A stretch of DNA of 64,000 nt from Candidatus Pedobacter colombiensis (GTDB lineage: Bacteria; Bacteroidota; Bacteroidia; Sphingobacteriales; Sphingobacteriaceae): NCBI GenBank assembly GCA_029202485.1, contig CP119313.1, positions 1,426,001-1,490,000 of the forward strand. The letters are read 5' to 3'. Shown here in pieces: positions 19,227 to 28,190 of this stretch; the stretch's first letter is position 1, and each line of letters opens with the position of its first letter. Under the pieces are notes generated by a model. That model did no database searches and had not been told where the DNA came from. It saw only the letters and a list, made by a program, of their open reading frames with translations. Made by a program: the position numbers and the translations under genes.

Positions 19227-19263
19227 TTATTTTTGTGTTTTAATTCCTTCTTTTTCGGTTCGA

Positions 19264-20235
19264 TTAGTTTGTATAGGTAAAAGAAATAGGAATGTTGAGT
19301 TTTAAACGAACAGGGAAACCATGTTGCCTACCTGAAATCCATTTAGGGGAAGCTGACAATACACGTAGGGCTTCTGCATCTAAGGGTGGGTATAATTTGC
19401 GTTCGATTTTAAGATTTGTCATCGTACCATCTGGTTCAATATAGAAACTCGCATACACTATTCCCTGAATTCCCTTACCAAGGGCTTGATCGGGCCACCG
19501 CACATTCTTACGTAAGTAATTATAAAATTTATCCATTCCTCCTTCCGTTACTGGGGGTTCTTCAATTGAAGTATACCTGTGTATCATTCCATTTATTTCA
19601 CTTTCACCTGAAATAAATTGACCATCGTTATATTCTTCTTTATACCGAAGTAAACCTGAATGACTTTTCATGGTCCAGGTTCCATGTTTAAACCCTTCTT
19701 TGTAATCCCCTTCTATAGTAGCGCCATCATAATCTGAAGTTTCTTCTACAACATGCCCATTCCCATCGTTCACCATGACATGCCCAAGGGAATCAGCCTG
19801 ATAATTTAGTAATGTTTCTATCGTATCAATTTGTTGGCCATTTTTTGAAATATTTTTTCTGAATTCAGTTATTCTATCTACCGAACCATTTTCATAAAAA
19901 AAATATGCCTTATCAATGGGATTATTGTTTTTATAGAATTCTGAACTCTTTCTTTTGCCATTTCTGTAATAAGAAACCAATTCTCCTTCATATATTAATG
20001 GACGAAATTCTGAAAGGCTACCAAGTCTCTTTTTCTTGCCATCGGGATATAGCTCTATTAATTTGAAAAGAACAGATCCGCTGTCTGGTTCTTGAATAAC
20101 TCTGATATAGTCGGCGCTATCTTTACTGAAAACCTCTTGGTAATCGTTTTTAAAAAAATATACATTCTGCTTTTTTTGAGCGTTAACCCAATTAAAAGTG
20201 CAAACTAAAATGATTAGCGTTAATAATTTTTTCAT
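19264..20235 (-). CDS. Secreted TonB-C-terminal protein with MORN-like repeats (intact copy)
   Basis: A 323-aa protein: signal peptide (CTFNWVNAQ end), a central region of short antiparallel repeats of the toxin/MORN type (GELVSYYRNGKRKSSEFYKNNN, GSVDRITEF, DYKEGFKHGTWTMKSHSG), and a C-terminal TonB_C-like domain (GIQGIVYASFYIEPDGTMTNLKIERK ... LDAEALRVL). It has no N-terminal membrane anchor or proline-rich arm, so it is not a classical TonB. Such secreted TonB-C proteins are common in Bacteroidota and of unknown role. A near copy lies upstream on the same strand at 20248-22479; even their 3' flanks (TTTTTGTGTTTTAATTC) are alike. Confidence 0.75.
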   Translation of the reverse strand: MKKLLTLIILVCTFNWVNAQKKQNVYFFKNDYQEVFSKDSADYIRVIQEPDSGSVLFKLIELYPDGKKKRLGSLSEFRPLIYEGELVSYYRNGKRKSSEFYKNNNPIDKAYFFYENGSVDRITEFRKNISKNGQQIDTIETLLNYQADSLGHVMVNDGNGHVVEETSDYDGATIEGDYKEGFKHGTWTMKSHSGLLRYKEEYNDGQFISGESEINGMIHRYTSIEEPPVTEGGMDKFYNYLRKNVRWPDQALGKGIQGIVYASFYIEPDGTMTNLKIERKLYPPLDAEALRVLSASPKWISGRQHGFPVRLKLNIPISFTYTN

Positions 20236-20408
20236 TGTTATAAATAACTATTTTTGTGTTTTAATTCTTTTTTTCTTTTCCAAAGGTTCAAATAAAATCG
20301 TAAAAGAGATAGGAAATTGGAATTTTAGCTTACCTGAGAAACCATGTAGCCTATAATACTCCCCAAATATTGGACAGCTGATTAAATTCATAAATTTAAC
20401 AGTTGAAA

Positions 20409-20687
20409 ATGAAAAAAGAGCGTAGAAAATTCAGTTCTGTTTTCAAGACCAAAGTGGTGCTTGAAGCAATTAAGGAAAGTAGTACCATGCAAGAACTTGC
20501 GTCCAAATACAGTCTCCATCCCACACAGATCACCGCGTGGAAGCGTGAATTTCTTGAGAAAGCCGATACGGTGTTTGGTTCAGAGAAACCAGATGAAAAG
20601 GAAGAATCTAAAGAGAAGGAACTGTACTCCAAGATTGGCGAACTTCAGATCCAGGTTGATTTCCTAAAAAAAGTCTTGGGGAAATGA
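20409..20687 (+). CDS. IS3 transposase OrfA (HTH subunit)
   Basis: A 92-aa DNA-binding subunit. The helix-turn-helix is ELASKYSLHPTQITAWKREF; a C-terminal leucine-zipper-like helix follows (LYSKIGELQIQVDFLKKVLG). A TTG 6 bases earlier could also start it; the ATG is preferred. Near the end, seven A (20666-20672) form a slippery run. A -1 shift there leads into orfB without a stop, as in other IS3 elements that make an OrfAB fusion. The stop also overlaps the orfB ATG as ATGA. Confidence 0.88.
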   Translation: MKKERRKFSSVFKTKVVLEAIKESSTMQELASKYSLHPTQITAWKREFLEKADTVFGSEKPDEKEESKEKELYSKIGELQIQVDFLKKVLGK

Positions 20688-21535
20688 GTATGATTGAAAG
20701 GCGTAGCCTTATTTCCCCGGAGCACCAGGCGCTGAGTATTGCCAGTCAGTGCAAGCTACTGAACTTGCAGCGCAGCTGCTATTATTTCAAGCCTAAAGGC
20801 GAGTCGCTGTTCAACCAGTCGATAATGAATTTGATTGACCGTAAGTTTCTTGACTGCCCGTTTTACGGCGTGGACCGGATGACTGCGTATCTTAACAAAG
20901 ATTTGGGATGTCATGTGAATAACAAGCGTATACGTCGTCTTTATCGTGTGATGAACCTGCGGACAATTTATCCTAAAAAGAACCTGAGCAAGGCTAATGC
21001 GGCACACCATAAATATCCATATTTGCTGAAAGGCTTGAAAATAGATCGGCCGGGCCAGGTTTGGCAGGCTGATATCACTTATATTCCCATGTTCAGAGGC
21101 TTCATGTATATGTTTGCCATTATTGATGTGTACAGCCGAAAGATTGTCGGATGGAGCATTTCAAATACCATGACCGTAGAATGGTGCAGAGATGTACTGC
21201 TTGAAACCATTGAAGAACATGGTACACCTGGTATATTTAATACGGATCAAGGCTCACAGTTCACCAGTCCGATCTTCACTAAAGCACTTAAAGACAGTAA
21301 TGTAAGTATATCTATGGATGGCAAGGGAAGAGCCTTGGATAATGTGTTCATTGAGCGATTCTGGAGATCTTTGAAACAGGAGTATATTTATCTTAACCCA
21401 CCTAACGGTGGTATGGAATTATTCCAGGGTATAAAACGGTATGTGGAATTTTATAACAATGAACGAAGGCATCGGTCAATGGACGATCTTACGCCAAATG
21501 AGGTATTCTATCAAAATAATAAAAAAGTGTCCTAA
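20684..21535 (+). CDS. IS3 transposase OrfB (DDE integrase core)
   Basis: A 283-aa catalytic subunit. An N-terminal HTH_21-like region (FYGVDRMTAYLNKDLG ... KRIRRLYRVMNL) precedes an rve DDE core. The triad is visible: D in VWQADITYIP, D in FNTDQGSQFT, E in ERFWRSLKQEYIY, with the normal spacing of IS3. Full length, no internal stop, so the element could be active. Made by ATGA coupling or by -1 frameshift from orfA. Confidence 0.92.
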   Translation: MSMIERRSLISPEHQALSIASQCKLLNLQRSCYYFKPKGESLFNQSIMNLIDRKFLDCPFYGVDRMTAYLNKDLGCHVNNKRIRRLYRVMNLRTIYPKKNLSKANAAHHKYPYLLKGLKIDRPGQVWQADITYIPMFRGFMYMFAIIDVYSRKIVGWSISNTMTVEWCRDVLLETIEEHGTPGIFNTDQGSQFTSPIFTKALKDSNVSISMDGKGRALDNVFIERFWRSLKQEYIYLNPPNGGMELFQGIKRYVEFYNNERRHRSMDDLTPNEVFYQNNKKVS

Positions 21536-22646
21536 ATAATCTTAAGTTTGACCTATAGCTGTCCAGCAAACCGGGAGTACTTCAGCCTACCAGGAATCAA
21601 CTTAGGTAAAGTTGAGAACACGCGCAGGGCTTCTGCATCTAAAGATGGGAATAATTTGCGTTCGATTTTAATATCCGAGATTGTACCATCCGTGTCAACA
21701 ACGCAACTTAAAAATACTTTTCCTTGAATTTTTTTTCCCACAGCATCAATGGGCCATTGCAAATTCTTTAATATGAAATCATAAACGTTACCCCCTCCTT
21801 CCATTGTTGGGTATTCTTCAATTGAAGTATATTCATGTATCATTCCATTGATTTCACTTTCACCTGAAATAAATTCACCACTGTTATATTTTTCTTTATA
21901 TCGGAGTAAACCTGAATGACTTTTCATGGTCCAGGTTCCATGTTTAAACCCTTCTTTGTAATCCCCTTCTATAGTAGCGCCACCATAAGCTGAAGTTTCT
22001 TCTAGAACATGCCCATTCCCATCGTTTACCATGACGTGCCCAAGGGAATCAGCCTGATAATTTAGTAATTTTTCTACTAAATCAATTTGTTGGTCATTAT
22101 TCCTGAATTCAGTTATTCTATCCACCGAACCATTTTCATGAAAAAAATATGCCTTATCAATGGGCGCATTTTTTTTAAAGAATTCTGAGCTCTTTCTTTT
22201 GCCATTTCTGTAATAAGAGACCAATTCTCCTTCATATATTAATGGTGGAAATGACGAAACACTCCCCAATGTTTTTTTTTTACCGTCTGGATATAGTTCT
22301 ATTAATTTGAAAAGAACAGATCCGCTGTCTGGTTCTTGAATAACTCTGATAAAGTCGGCGCTATCTTTACTTAAAACTTCTTGGTAATCGTTTTTATAAA
22401 AATATACATTCTGCTTTTTTTGAGCGTTAACCCAATTAAAAGTGCAAACTAAAATACTCAGCGTTAATGATTTTTTCATTGTTGTAAATAAAGACAAGTA
22501 AAATTAAAAATTATATTAATAAATCCTTATTCTACCTATTTAATTATTAGAATTTTCATGTAATCATCGCTTATCATTAAGCTAAAATTGTACAATATCA
22601 TACAAGCTATATCAGTTATTTTTATAGCCAAGTATAAACCAATTTT

Positions 22647-23957
22647 ATGAAAACGAATCTCTCTCCAAAATTATTTCTCTTTGCCTGTATATTGGTTTCA
22701 ACAATTGCTTGTGGCAAGAAAAAAGACGCTGATCCGGATAAGCCAGATACAACTCCACCGATTGTTATCCCACCTGTTGTCTCTCCACCGGTATATACTG
22801 GAACGAGCATGATTGTTGAAAGCCTTTCCGGTCCGGTAACATCCAACGAGACCATTGCATTTAAAAATTATATATATAATAAGATCTCTGCCCCGGCAAC
22901 TAATGATGGGAACATTTGGGTTTATGGTAATTCAGGTAAGCAAATCGAGGCATGCGGCTTAATGTATGAAACAACGCACGATATAGCTATACTGGATCGA
23001 ATGATCTATTTGTGTGATGCAGCGCTTGCCGGACGTAATGATTTGGCTTCTGCAGTCAATGGTGGTCAACGAACCATCTGGACAGGAAGTATAGAACCGG
23101 TATGGCCTTCTTCTAAGCCTGAAGTTCTTGTGCAACAGGCAGGGGTGGAGCAAGGCCAGATTCTTTCTCATATGGCTTTTTGCTCTTTATTGATTCTGCA
23201 AAATCCATCAATTTGGAATAACACAGTTGGTATTGGCGATTCGAAGGGATTTGGAGCAACCTATAAAGCCCGTGCATTAAAATATATCACTGAAGCTGAT
23301 TATGTGATGGATAAATGGATACTTCCAAGGTTTATTCGCACTACAGATAATAATCGATACTACTTTCCCGGTGCACCAAATGATTATAAACCTAATGAGC
23401 CGGCGCCATGGAACCAAGCCTGGATGCTTACCAATGGTTTTGTGAGATTGGTACAATGTCATACAATTTTAGGTGATGATGCTAATCGGATCACACGATA
23501 TGATGCAATTGTAAAACCAAATATCGATTGGTTTTTTGCTAATATGAAGCCCAATACTTCCAAATCCGGTTCTGCCTGCTATCTTTTTGCTTACGCTTAT
23601 CCCAGTGGAACTGAAGATGCTAATCATTTTGCCTATGATGTAGAGGGCGTATGGATAGCTTATAATAGTGGACGTTATGGCTTGACTAAAGCGCAAATTA
23701 TGCCTTTGGCAAATACATATTTTGATATTGTACTAGCTACGGTAACCAATGGTATTTATGCAGGAAAGATTGATGGCACTACGGGTAGCGGCAACTCAGG
23801 GGGCGACGATTATGTAAGGGATGAATACATTTATCTTACAGAGTTTAGACCTGAGAAATTTGAAGAAGTAGGAAATATAGAAATCAATAAAAATAAGATC
23901 GCTTCATCGCCTCAGATTACGGGGCGGCTGCTGTGGGCAAAAAATAGGAGAAAATAA
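22647..23957 (+). CDS. Lipoprotein of unknown function, possible alpha/alpha-barrel enzyme
   Basis: A 436-aa lipoprotein: signal peptide with lipobox STIAC, then a Lys/Asp/Pro-rich linker (KKKDADPDKPDTTPP) suited to surface export. A long globular domain follows, with helix-rich repeats containing CGLMYETTHDIAILDRMIYL, WNQAWMLTNGFVRLVQCH and NHFAYDVEGVWIAYNSGRYG. This pattern of repeated helical hairpins with aromatic/acidic loops recalls (alpha/alpha)6 glycosidases or lyases, but no family could be named. It stands alone and ends at a bidirectional terminator. Confidence 0.6.
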   Translation: MKTNLSPKLFLFACILVSTIACGKKKDADPDKPDTTPPIVIPPVVSPPVYTGTSMIVESLSGPVTSNETIAFKNYIYNKISAPATNDGNIWVYGNSGKQIEACGLMYETTHDIAILDRMIYLCDAALAGRNDLASAVNGGQRTIWTGSIEPVWPSSKPEVLVQQAGVEQGQILSHMAFCSLLILQNPSIWNNTVGIGDSKGFGATYKARALKYITEADYVMDKWILPRFIRTTDNNRYYFPGAPNDYKPNEPAPWNQAWMLTNGFVRLVQCHTILGDDANRITRYDAIVKPNIDWFFANMKPNTSKSGSACYLFAYAYPSGTEDANHFAYDVEGVWIAYNSGRYGLTKAQIMPLANTYFDIVLATVTNGIYAGKIDGTTGSGNSGGDDYVRDEYIYLTEFRPEKFEEVGNIEINKNKIASSPQITGRLLWAKNRRK

Positions 23958-23994
23958 AAAAAGCCATTTCTGATGTTGTCAGAAATGGCTTTTA
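23957..23994. terminator. Bidirectional intrinsic terminator
   Basis: Perfect hairpin AAGCCATTTCTGA / TCAGAAATGGCTT with a 5-base loop, flanked by A-run and T-run, between two convergent genes. Confidence 0.85.
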
Positions 23995-23998
23995 AGAT

Positions 23999-25129
23999 TT
24001 ATACTCGTACTTTTTCTGCTGATAGTGACAATTCGTAATCTGCGAAGAATTCATCAAACTTCGCTTTGCTTATTCCGGGCATACAGATGATGTGACTCAT
24101 GCCATCTTCGGTAGCAAGCTGCCATTTTACCTTTAAGGCTAATGCTGGCGCCGGGAAAACTACGGTTAAGGCAGAAGGATTACACCAGGCATTGACACCC
24201 AATTCTTTAAATCGGTTGAGTACATATTGTGCGGTTTCCAGACTTTCTATTGCACGCTGCTTTAAACCCTCGATACCAAGTTTTTTAATTGCATACCACA
24301 TAAATATCGGGCTATGTCCATTCCTGCTTCCGGTAATTGTAGTATCTACAGTTCCAATGTATGGAATGGTTTTACCAATACGTTCCTTGTAATTTTTCTT
24401 TACCAAAACTACACCGCAAGGTATTGGTGAGCCAATAAATTTGTGTCCGCTTATAGCTAAACTGTCGCAACCATATTCAAAATCGAAACCCGGTTCAAGA
24501 TTTAGCAATGCACTGTAGGTTCCCGCCAGCGCAGCATCACAATGAATATAATGATTTTTTATAGCCAATGAAGCCAGCGTTTGTTTGATACGACTTAAAT
24601 CGTCTTTTGCCTCAGTCATTGTGGTACCAATGTTGGCTAAAATAATGACCGGTTTATCCCGGTTCATTTGCACCATTTGGCGCAGATCCTCATAATCCAT
24701 TTCTCCGTTTTCTTGCTTACGGATTACTATGCTTTGGCAATTCAGTAGCTGAATATTTTTCTGTACGCTATAATGGGTCGCCTCCGAATAGTAAACTACT
24801 CCATTTGGATAGATTTCTCTGGCTACATACAAACCATAAAGGTTTCCTTCCGAACCGCCATTGGTTACATATCCCCACCAATTATCAGATGGTGCATGGA
24901 ACAAATCTGCAAAAAAACGAAGTACTTCCTGTTCAAGTGATCTCGAATTTAGGTCGTAAGTTGATTCTACCAGTGGATCACCCACATTGTTTAAAGGAAG
25001 CTTTAATAAGGGGTAAAGCTCTGAATAGTCAAAATCCTGCGCTATAGGATAGCCAATAAAATATTCAGAACGTTCTTTTGCCTTCTCCATGTAGGCCATT
25101 AATCTTTCATTATCAGGTTTTTTTAACAT
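23999..25129 (-). CDS. Group II PLP-dependent decarboxylase, histidine decarboxylase-like (copy 2)
   Basis: A 376-aa paralogue of the gene at 1646-2776, same length, with long shared stretches: NWWGYVTNGGSEGNLYGLY, YYSEATHYSVQKN and the PLP lysine in ISGHKFIGSPIPCGV. Unlike copy 1 it is divergent from an Lrp/AsnC regulator, with an inverted repeat TCTGA-TTTG-TCAGA between them. This suggests control by an amino acid signal. Whether the two copies differ in substrate cannot be read from the sequence. Confidence 0.85.
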   Translation of the reverse strand: MLKKPDNERLMAYMEKAKERSEYFIGYPIAQDFDYSELYPLLKLPLNNVGDPLVESTYDLNSRSLEQEVLRFFADLFHAPSDNWWGYVTNGGSEGNLYGLYVAREIYPNGVVYYSEATHYSVQKNIQLLNCQSIVIRKQENGEMDYEDLRQMVQMNRDKPVIILANIGTTMTEAKDDLSRIKQTLASLAIKNHYIHCDAALAGTYSALLNLEPGFDFEYGCDSLAISGHKFIGSPIPCGVVLVKKNYKERIGKTIPYIGTVDTTITGSRNGHSPIFMWYAIKKLGIEGLKQRAIESLETAQYVLNRFKELGVNAWCNPSALTVVFPAPALALKVKWQLATEDGMSHIICMPGISKAKFDEFFADYELSLSAEKVRV

Positions 25130-25218
25130 TGTTCTTTATGATTTGGTATTGCAAAATTGATGAATTGTAGATTAATTATCTATTGATATAGAAAAATCAG
25201 GAAATATATCTTTTTATG

Positions 25219-25232
25219 TCTGATTTGTCAGA
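25219..25232. promoter_or_regulatory. Inverted repeat, possible Lrp/AsnC operator
   Basis: TCTGA-TTTG-TCAGA is a perfect 5+5 palindrome in the divergent region between the decarboxylase and the Lrp/AsnC gene, about 50 bases upstream of the regulator's ATG. The assignment is by position only. Confidence 0.35.
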
Positions 25233-25279
25233 TCAAATAACTTATTTTGCTCTTTAAAACTTCATTTAAAGGAAATACT

Positions 25280-25747
25280 ATGGCAACTGCATTAGACGCG
25301 ATGGACACTAAAATCTTAAACTTACTGCAAAGAGATTCATCTTTGCATGTAAAAGAAATTGCAGCAAGGATCGGGTTGAGCCAATCACCAACTTATGAAC
25401 GTATTAAAAAACTTGAAAATGAAGGGTTTATTGATAAGTACGTTGCCTTAGTAAACCGAGAGAAGTTAGGGAAACATTTGATGGTTATTTGTACAGTTAC
25501 GCTTAAAGAGCAATCAATTGCTGCATTAAAGGAATTTGAGCAATCTATTATTAAATTTAAAGAAGTACTGGAAGTAATGTGTATTGCTGGAAGTAGTGAT
25601 TACATCCTTAAAATAGCTGTCGAAGATGTAAATACATATCATAGATTTGTGATTGAGCAAATATCATCCATTGCAAATATTTCTAATCTCAGTAGTAATT
25701 TTGTACTTAAGGAACTCAAAAAAGATACCGCTATTGAGATTGGATAG
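25280..25747 (+). CDS. Lrp/AsnC family transcriptional regulator
   Basis: A 155-aa DNA-binding protein. The N-terminal winged HTH is VKEIAARIGLSQSPTYERIKKLENEGFI; the C-terminal RAM ligand-binding domain includes VLEVMCIAGSSDYILKIAVED. The frame is open 11 codons earlier, but ATG 25280 has AAAGGAAA at a good distance and gives a normal family N-terminus. Divergent placement suggests that it controls the decarboxylase and senses its amino-acid substrate (inference). Confidence 0.88.
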   Translation: MATALDAMDTKILNLLQRDSSLHVKEIAARIGLSQSPTYERIKKLENEGFIDKYVALVNREKLGKHLMVICTVTLKEQSIAALKEFEQSIIKFKEVLEVMCIAGSSDYILKIAVEDVNTYHRFVIEQISSIANISNLSSNFVLKELKKDTAIEIG

Positions 25748-25849
25748 ATACCTATTTCAAATTTATTAAATCTGGCGTTTTTTTACTATTTCTGCATTCT
25801 TATCCAGGTGTAACTTCGTGTGGCATAATTGTATATTAAAACCACCACT

Positions 25850-26947
25850 ATGAAAATAAATGGAAAAGGCTGCCTGCTTTTTGCAATAACCATTTTTGGG
25901 TTGCAGATTGCCTGTAAAAAAAGTCATCCAAAGAGTCCCGAAAATGTTGATGAAAATACTTTCGCAACAGTAACAAGTACTGGATCTAGTCAGCTATCAG
26001 AAGCCAGGGCTGATCTTTCTGGAGCGTCATCCGGTAATAAAATTATGTTTGCCGGAGGAACAACAGCTTCTGGGATATCGAGTACAGTAGATATCTATGA
26101 TGTAGGTACTGGGTTGTGGACAGTCTCGCAATTAAGTAGCCCTCGTCCCAATTTGGCAGGTGCGGCTGTAAATAATAAGGTGCTATTTTCTGGTGGAGGG
26201 AATGCGCAATTTGCTTCGAATGTGGTAGATATATTTGATGCAGGATCATTGGCCAAGTCAAAAGCCCAGTTAAGTGTGGCACGATACAGTTTAGTAGCGG
26301 CTATTGTTGGTAGTAAAATACTATTTGCCGGAGGAACAACATCAGGCTCGGTATATTCAAAAACTGTAGATATTTATGATGGTAATACAGGTTTTTGGTC
26401 AACTGCGCAATTAAGTGAAGCACGAACTTTATTGGCAAGTACAGTTAGCTCTAATAAAGCATTTTTTGGAGGAGGATGGACAACGCTACCTTCAAAAACT
26501 GTGGATATTTACGACGGAAATACGGGGACTTGGGCTACCGGACTATTAAGTGTCGCAAGATCTAATCTGGCAGCAGCATCAGCAGGAACTAAAGTGATAT
26601 TTGCCGGGGGACTTGATCTGATTCGTGATCAGATATTGGGTACAGTAGATATTTATGATACAAGTACCGGAACCTGGTCTACAGCATCATTAAGTGAGGC
26701 CAGGTACAGTCTCAGTGCTATAGCAGTAGGCAATAAGCTCATATTTGCAGGGGGGTATAAGAAAAACGGCCCCTCCGCGACTGTCGATATTTATGATGTA
26801 AATACTGGAGTTTGGTCGGCAATAAAAATGACGGATGCACATGCCGGAGCAGCAATAGCAAGTCTGGATAATAAGGTATTTGTAGCCGGTGGGTATAATG
26901 CTACAGGGCTTTCAAAAACAGTAGATATTTTAACCTTATCAAAATAA
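25850..26947 (+). CDS. Kelch-repeat lipoprotein
   Basis: A 365-aa lipoprotein with lipobox LQIAC followed by KKSHPKSPE. From about residue 45 to the end there are seven kelch motifs of about 46 residues. Each has the pattern LSEAR...GNKIMFAGG...TVDIYDxxTGxW, which would close a seven-bladed propeller. Probably surface-exposed and protein- or glycan-binding. The next gene starts 1 base after its stop, so it forms an operon with the OmpA-like and DUF4412 genes. Confidence 0.82.
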   Translation: MKINGKGCLLFAITIFGLQIACKKSHPKSPENVDENTFATVTSTGSSQLSEARADLSGASSGNKIMFAGGTTASGISSTVDIYDVGTGLWTVSQLSSPRPNLAGAAVNNKVLFSGGGNAQFASNVVDIFDAGSLAKSKAQLSVARYSLVAAIVGSKILFAGGTTSGSVYSKTVDIYDGNTGFWSTAQLSEARTLLASTVSSNKAFFGGGWTTLPSKTVDIYDGNTGTWATGLLSVARSNLAAASAGTKVIFAGGLDLIRDQILGTVDIYDTSTGTWSTASLSEARYSLSAIAVGNKLIFAGGYKKNGPSATVDIYDVNTGVWSAIKMTDAHAGAAIASLDNKVFVAGGYNATGLSKTVDILTLSK

Positions 26948-26948
26948 C

Positions 26949-28184
26949 ATGAAAACGAAAATAATAATGGCAATTGGTGTGGGACTATTGTCTGCCCAAT
27001 ATGCAGATGCTCAATTCCTGGGGCATCTTAAAGATAAAATAAATCAAAAAGTTAACGAAGCTGTTGACAAGAAAATAGATAAAGTTACCTCGGGGACAGG
27101 TAATGCCGGGACCAGCAGCACTAATGGTAATGCTGCAGTTTCAAAATCAGGAGGCACCAATGCATCTTTAAAAACGTATAGTAAATACGATTTTGTTGCC
27201 GGGGATAAAATAATCACCTATGATGATTTCTCCCAGAATGAAATTGGAGATTTTCCGGGGAAATGGAATACCAATGCTTCAGGTGAGGTAATGACCGTAG
27301 AGCGGAAAGAAGGTAAATGGTTAAATGTATCTAAAGAAGGATTGTATATCCCACTGACTGTTAAAACGCTACCTGATAACTTTACGCTTGAATACGATGT
27401 GGTATTTCTTCCAGCTGCCAATTATAATGGGCCTAATACCGCTGGTTTCGGTTTTCAATTGGCGCATGTCGATTTCAAAAAGGATAATTTTATCTATCAT
27501 ACTGCCTACGCCGAGTTTTTAGTGAGCCCATACCGTGGTTACTTTCAGTACGAAAGCTATAAGCCCGATGGTGAAAAGGTGCTAAATAATGAAACTAAGA
27601 TTGCAGGACTGGATCGTCAGCATGTCCAAAGTTATCATGTTGCGGTATGGAGACAAAAAGGAAGGGTGCGCGTTTACCTCAACGAGAATAAAGTATGTGA
27701 TTTGCCAACAGTACTGCCTTCAACTGAGAGTTATAATGCAATTCGTTTTAAAACTGAGCAAAATAATGATGGAAGTAACTGGTTGATCACTAATGTGAAG
27801 CTGGCTTCTGGTGCGCCTGATATGCGTAATAAGTTGATTTCTGAGGGGAAACTCTCTACCACTGGCATCCTGTTCGATGTAAATGCAGCAACTATCAATG
27901 CTGCATCTTATGGTACGTTAAAACAAATTTCTCAGGTGCTACAGGAAAATCCTGATCTAAAGGTGAAAATTGTGGGACATACCGATAGTGACGGTGACAA
28001 TGCATCCAACCTCAGTTTATCGCAAAAAAGAGCCGAAGCAGTTAAAACAACTTTTAGCAAAGAATTTGGGATAGATGCAAGTCGGATGCAGACTGAGGGA
28101 AAAGGATCTTCACAACCTGTGTCACCAAACACTACCAGTGAAGGTAAAGCAAGTAACAGAAGGGTAGAATTTATTAAACTATAA
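26949..28184 (+). CDS. OmpA-family outer membrane protein
   Basis: A 411-aa secreted protein. Signal peptide (AQYADAQ), a low-complexity coiled region (NQKVNEAVDKKIDKVTSGTG), a central beta-sandwich-like domain (DFVAGDKIITYDDFSQNEIGDFP), and a C-terminal OmpA-like peptidoglycan-binding domain (GILFDVNAATI ... VKIVGHTDSDGDNASNLSLSQKRAEAV ... NRRVEFIKL). The central domain resembles a laminin-G/concanavalin-like fold. It would anchor to the cell wall. Second gene of a three-gene operon. Confidence 0.87.
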   Translation: MKTKIIMAIGVGLLSAQYADAQFLGHLKDKINQKVNEAVDKKIDKVTSGTGNAGTSSTNGNAAVSKSGGTNASLKTYSKYDFVAGDKIITYDDFSQNEIGDFPGKWNTNASGEVMTVERKEGKWLNVSKEGLYIPLTVKTLPDNFTLEYDVVFLPAANYNGPNTAGFGFQLAHVDFKKDNFIYHTAYAEFLVSPYRGYFQYESYKPDGEKVLNNETKIAGLDRQHVQSYHVAVWRQKGRVRVYLNENKVCDLPTVLPSTESYNAIRFKTEQNNDGSNWLITNVKLASGAPDMRNKLISEGKLSTTGILFDVNAATINAASYGTLKQISQVLQENPDLKVKIVGHTDSDGDNASNLSLSQKRAEAVKTTFSKEFGIDASRMQTEGKGSSQPVSPNTTSEGKASNRRVEFIKL

Positions 28185-28190
28185 CAGATC

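Larger units (their letters stand above)
20354..21583 (+). mobile_element. IS3-family insertion sequence, about 1.23 kb
   Basis: The element carries orfA and orfB in the IS3 arrangement. Its ends are imperfect inverted repeats sharing TACTCCC, a 7-base variable spacer and TGGACAGCT (left 20357-20379, right 21557-21579 on the other strand). Flanks share AGCCTA (20348-20353 and 21584-21589), which contains the target duplication. The exact boundary is ambiguous by a few bases, because a 3-bp GCC duplication with ends TATAA/TGAAG fits equally. It sits inside the second TonB-C paralogue. Confidence 0.9.
20248..22479 (-). pseudogene. Second TonB-C/MORN-like gene, split by an IS3 element
   Basis: A paralogue of the 19264-20235 gene. 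The 5' part runs from ATG 22479 (MKKSLTLSILVCTFNWVNAQ) to the IS edge near 21584, where the frame runs 10 codons into IS sequence and stops at 21553. The missing 3' end is on the other side of the IS at 20248-20353. It continues in frame after GRL as HGFSGKLKFQFPISFT and ends with a Lys-rich tail at TAG 20248. Removing the IS and one copy of the 6-base direct repeat restores one open gene. The truncated product keeps the signal peptide and repeats but loses the last strand of the TonB-C domain. Confidence 0.85.
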
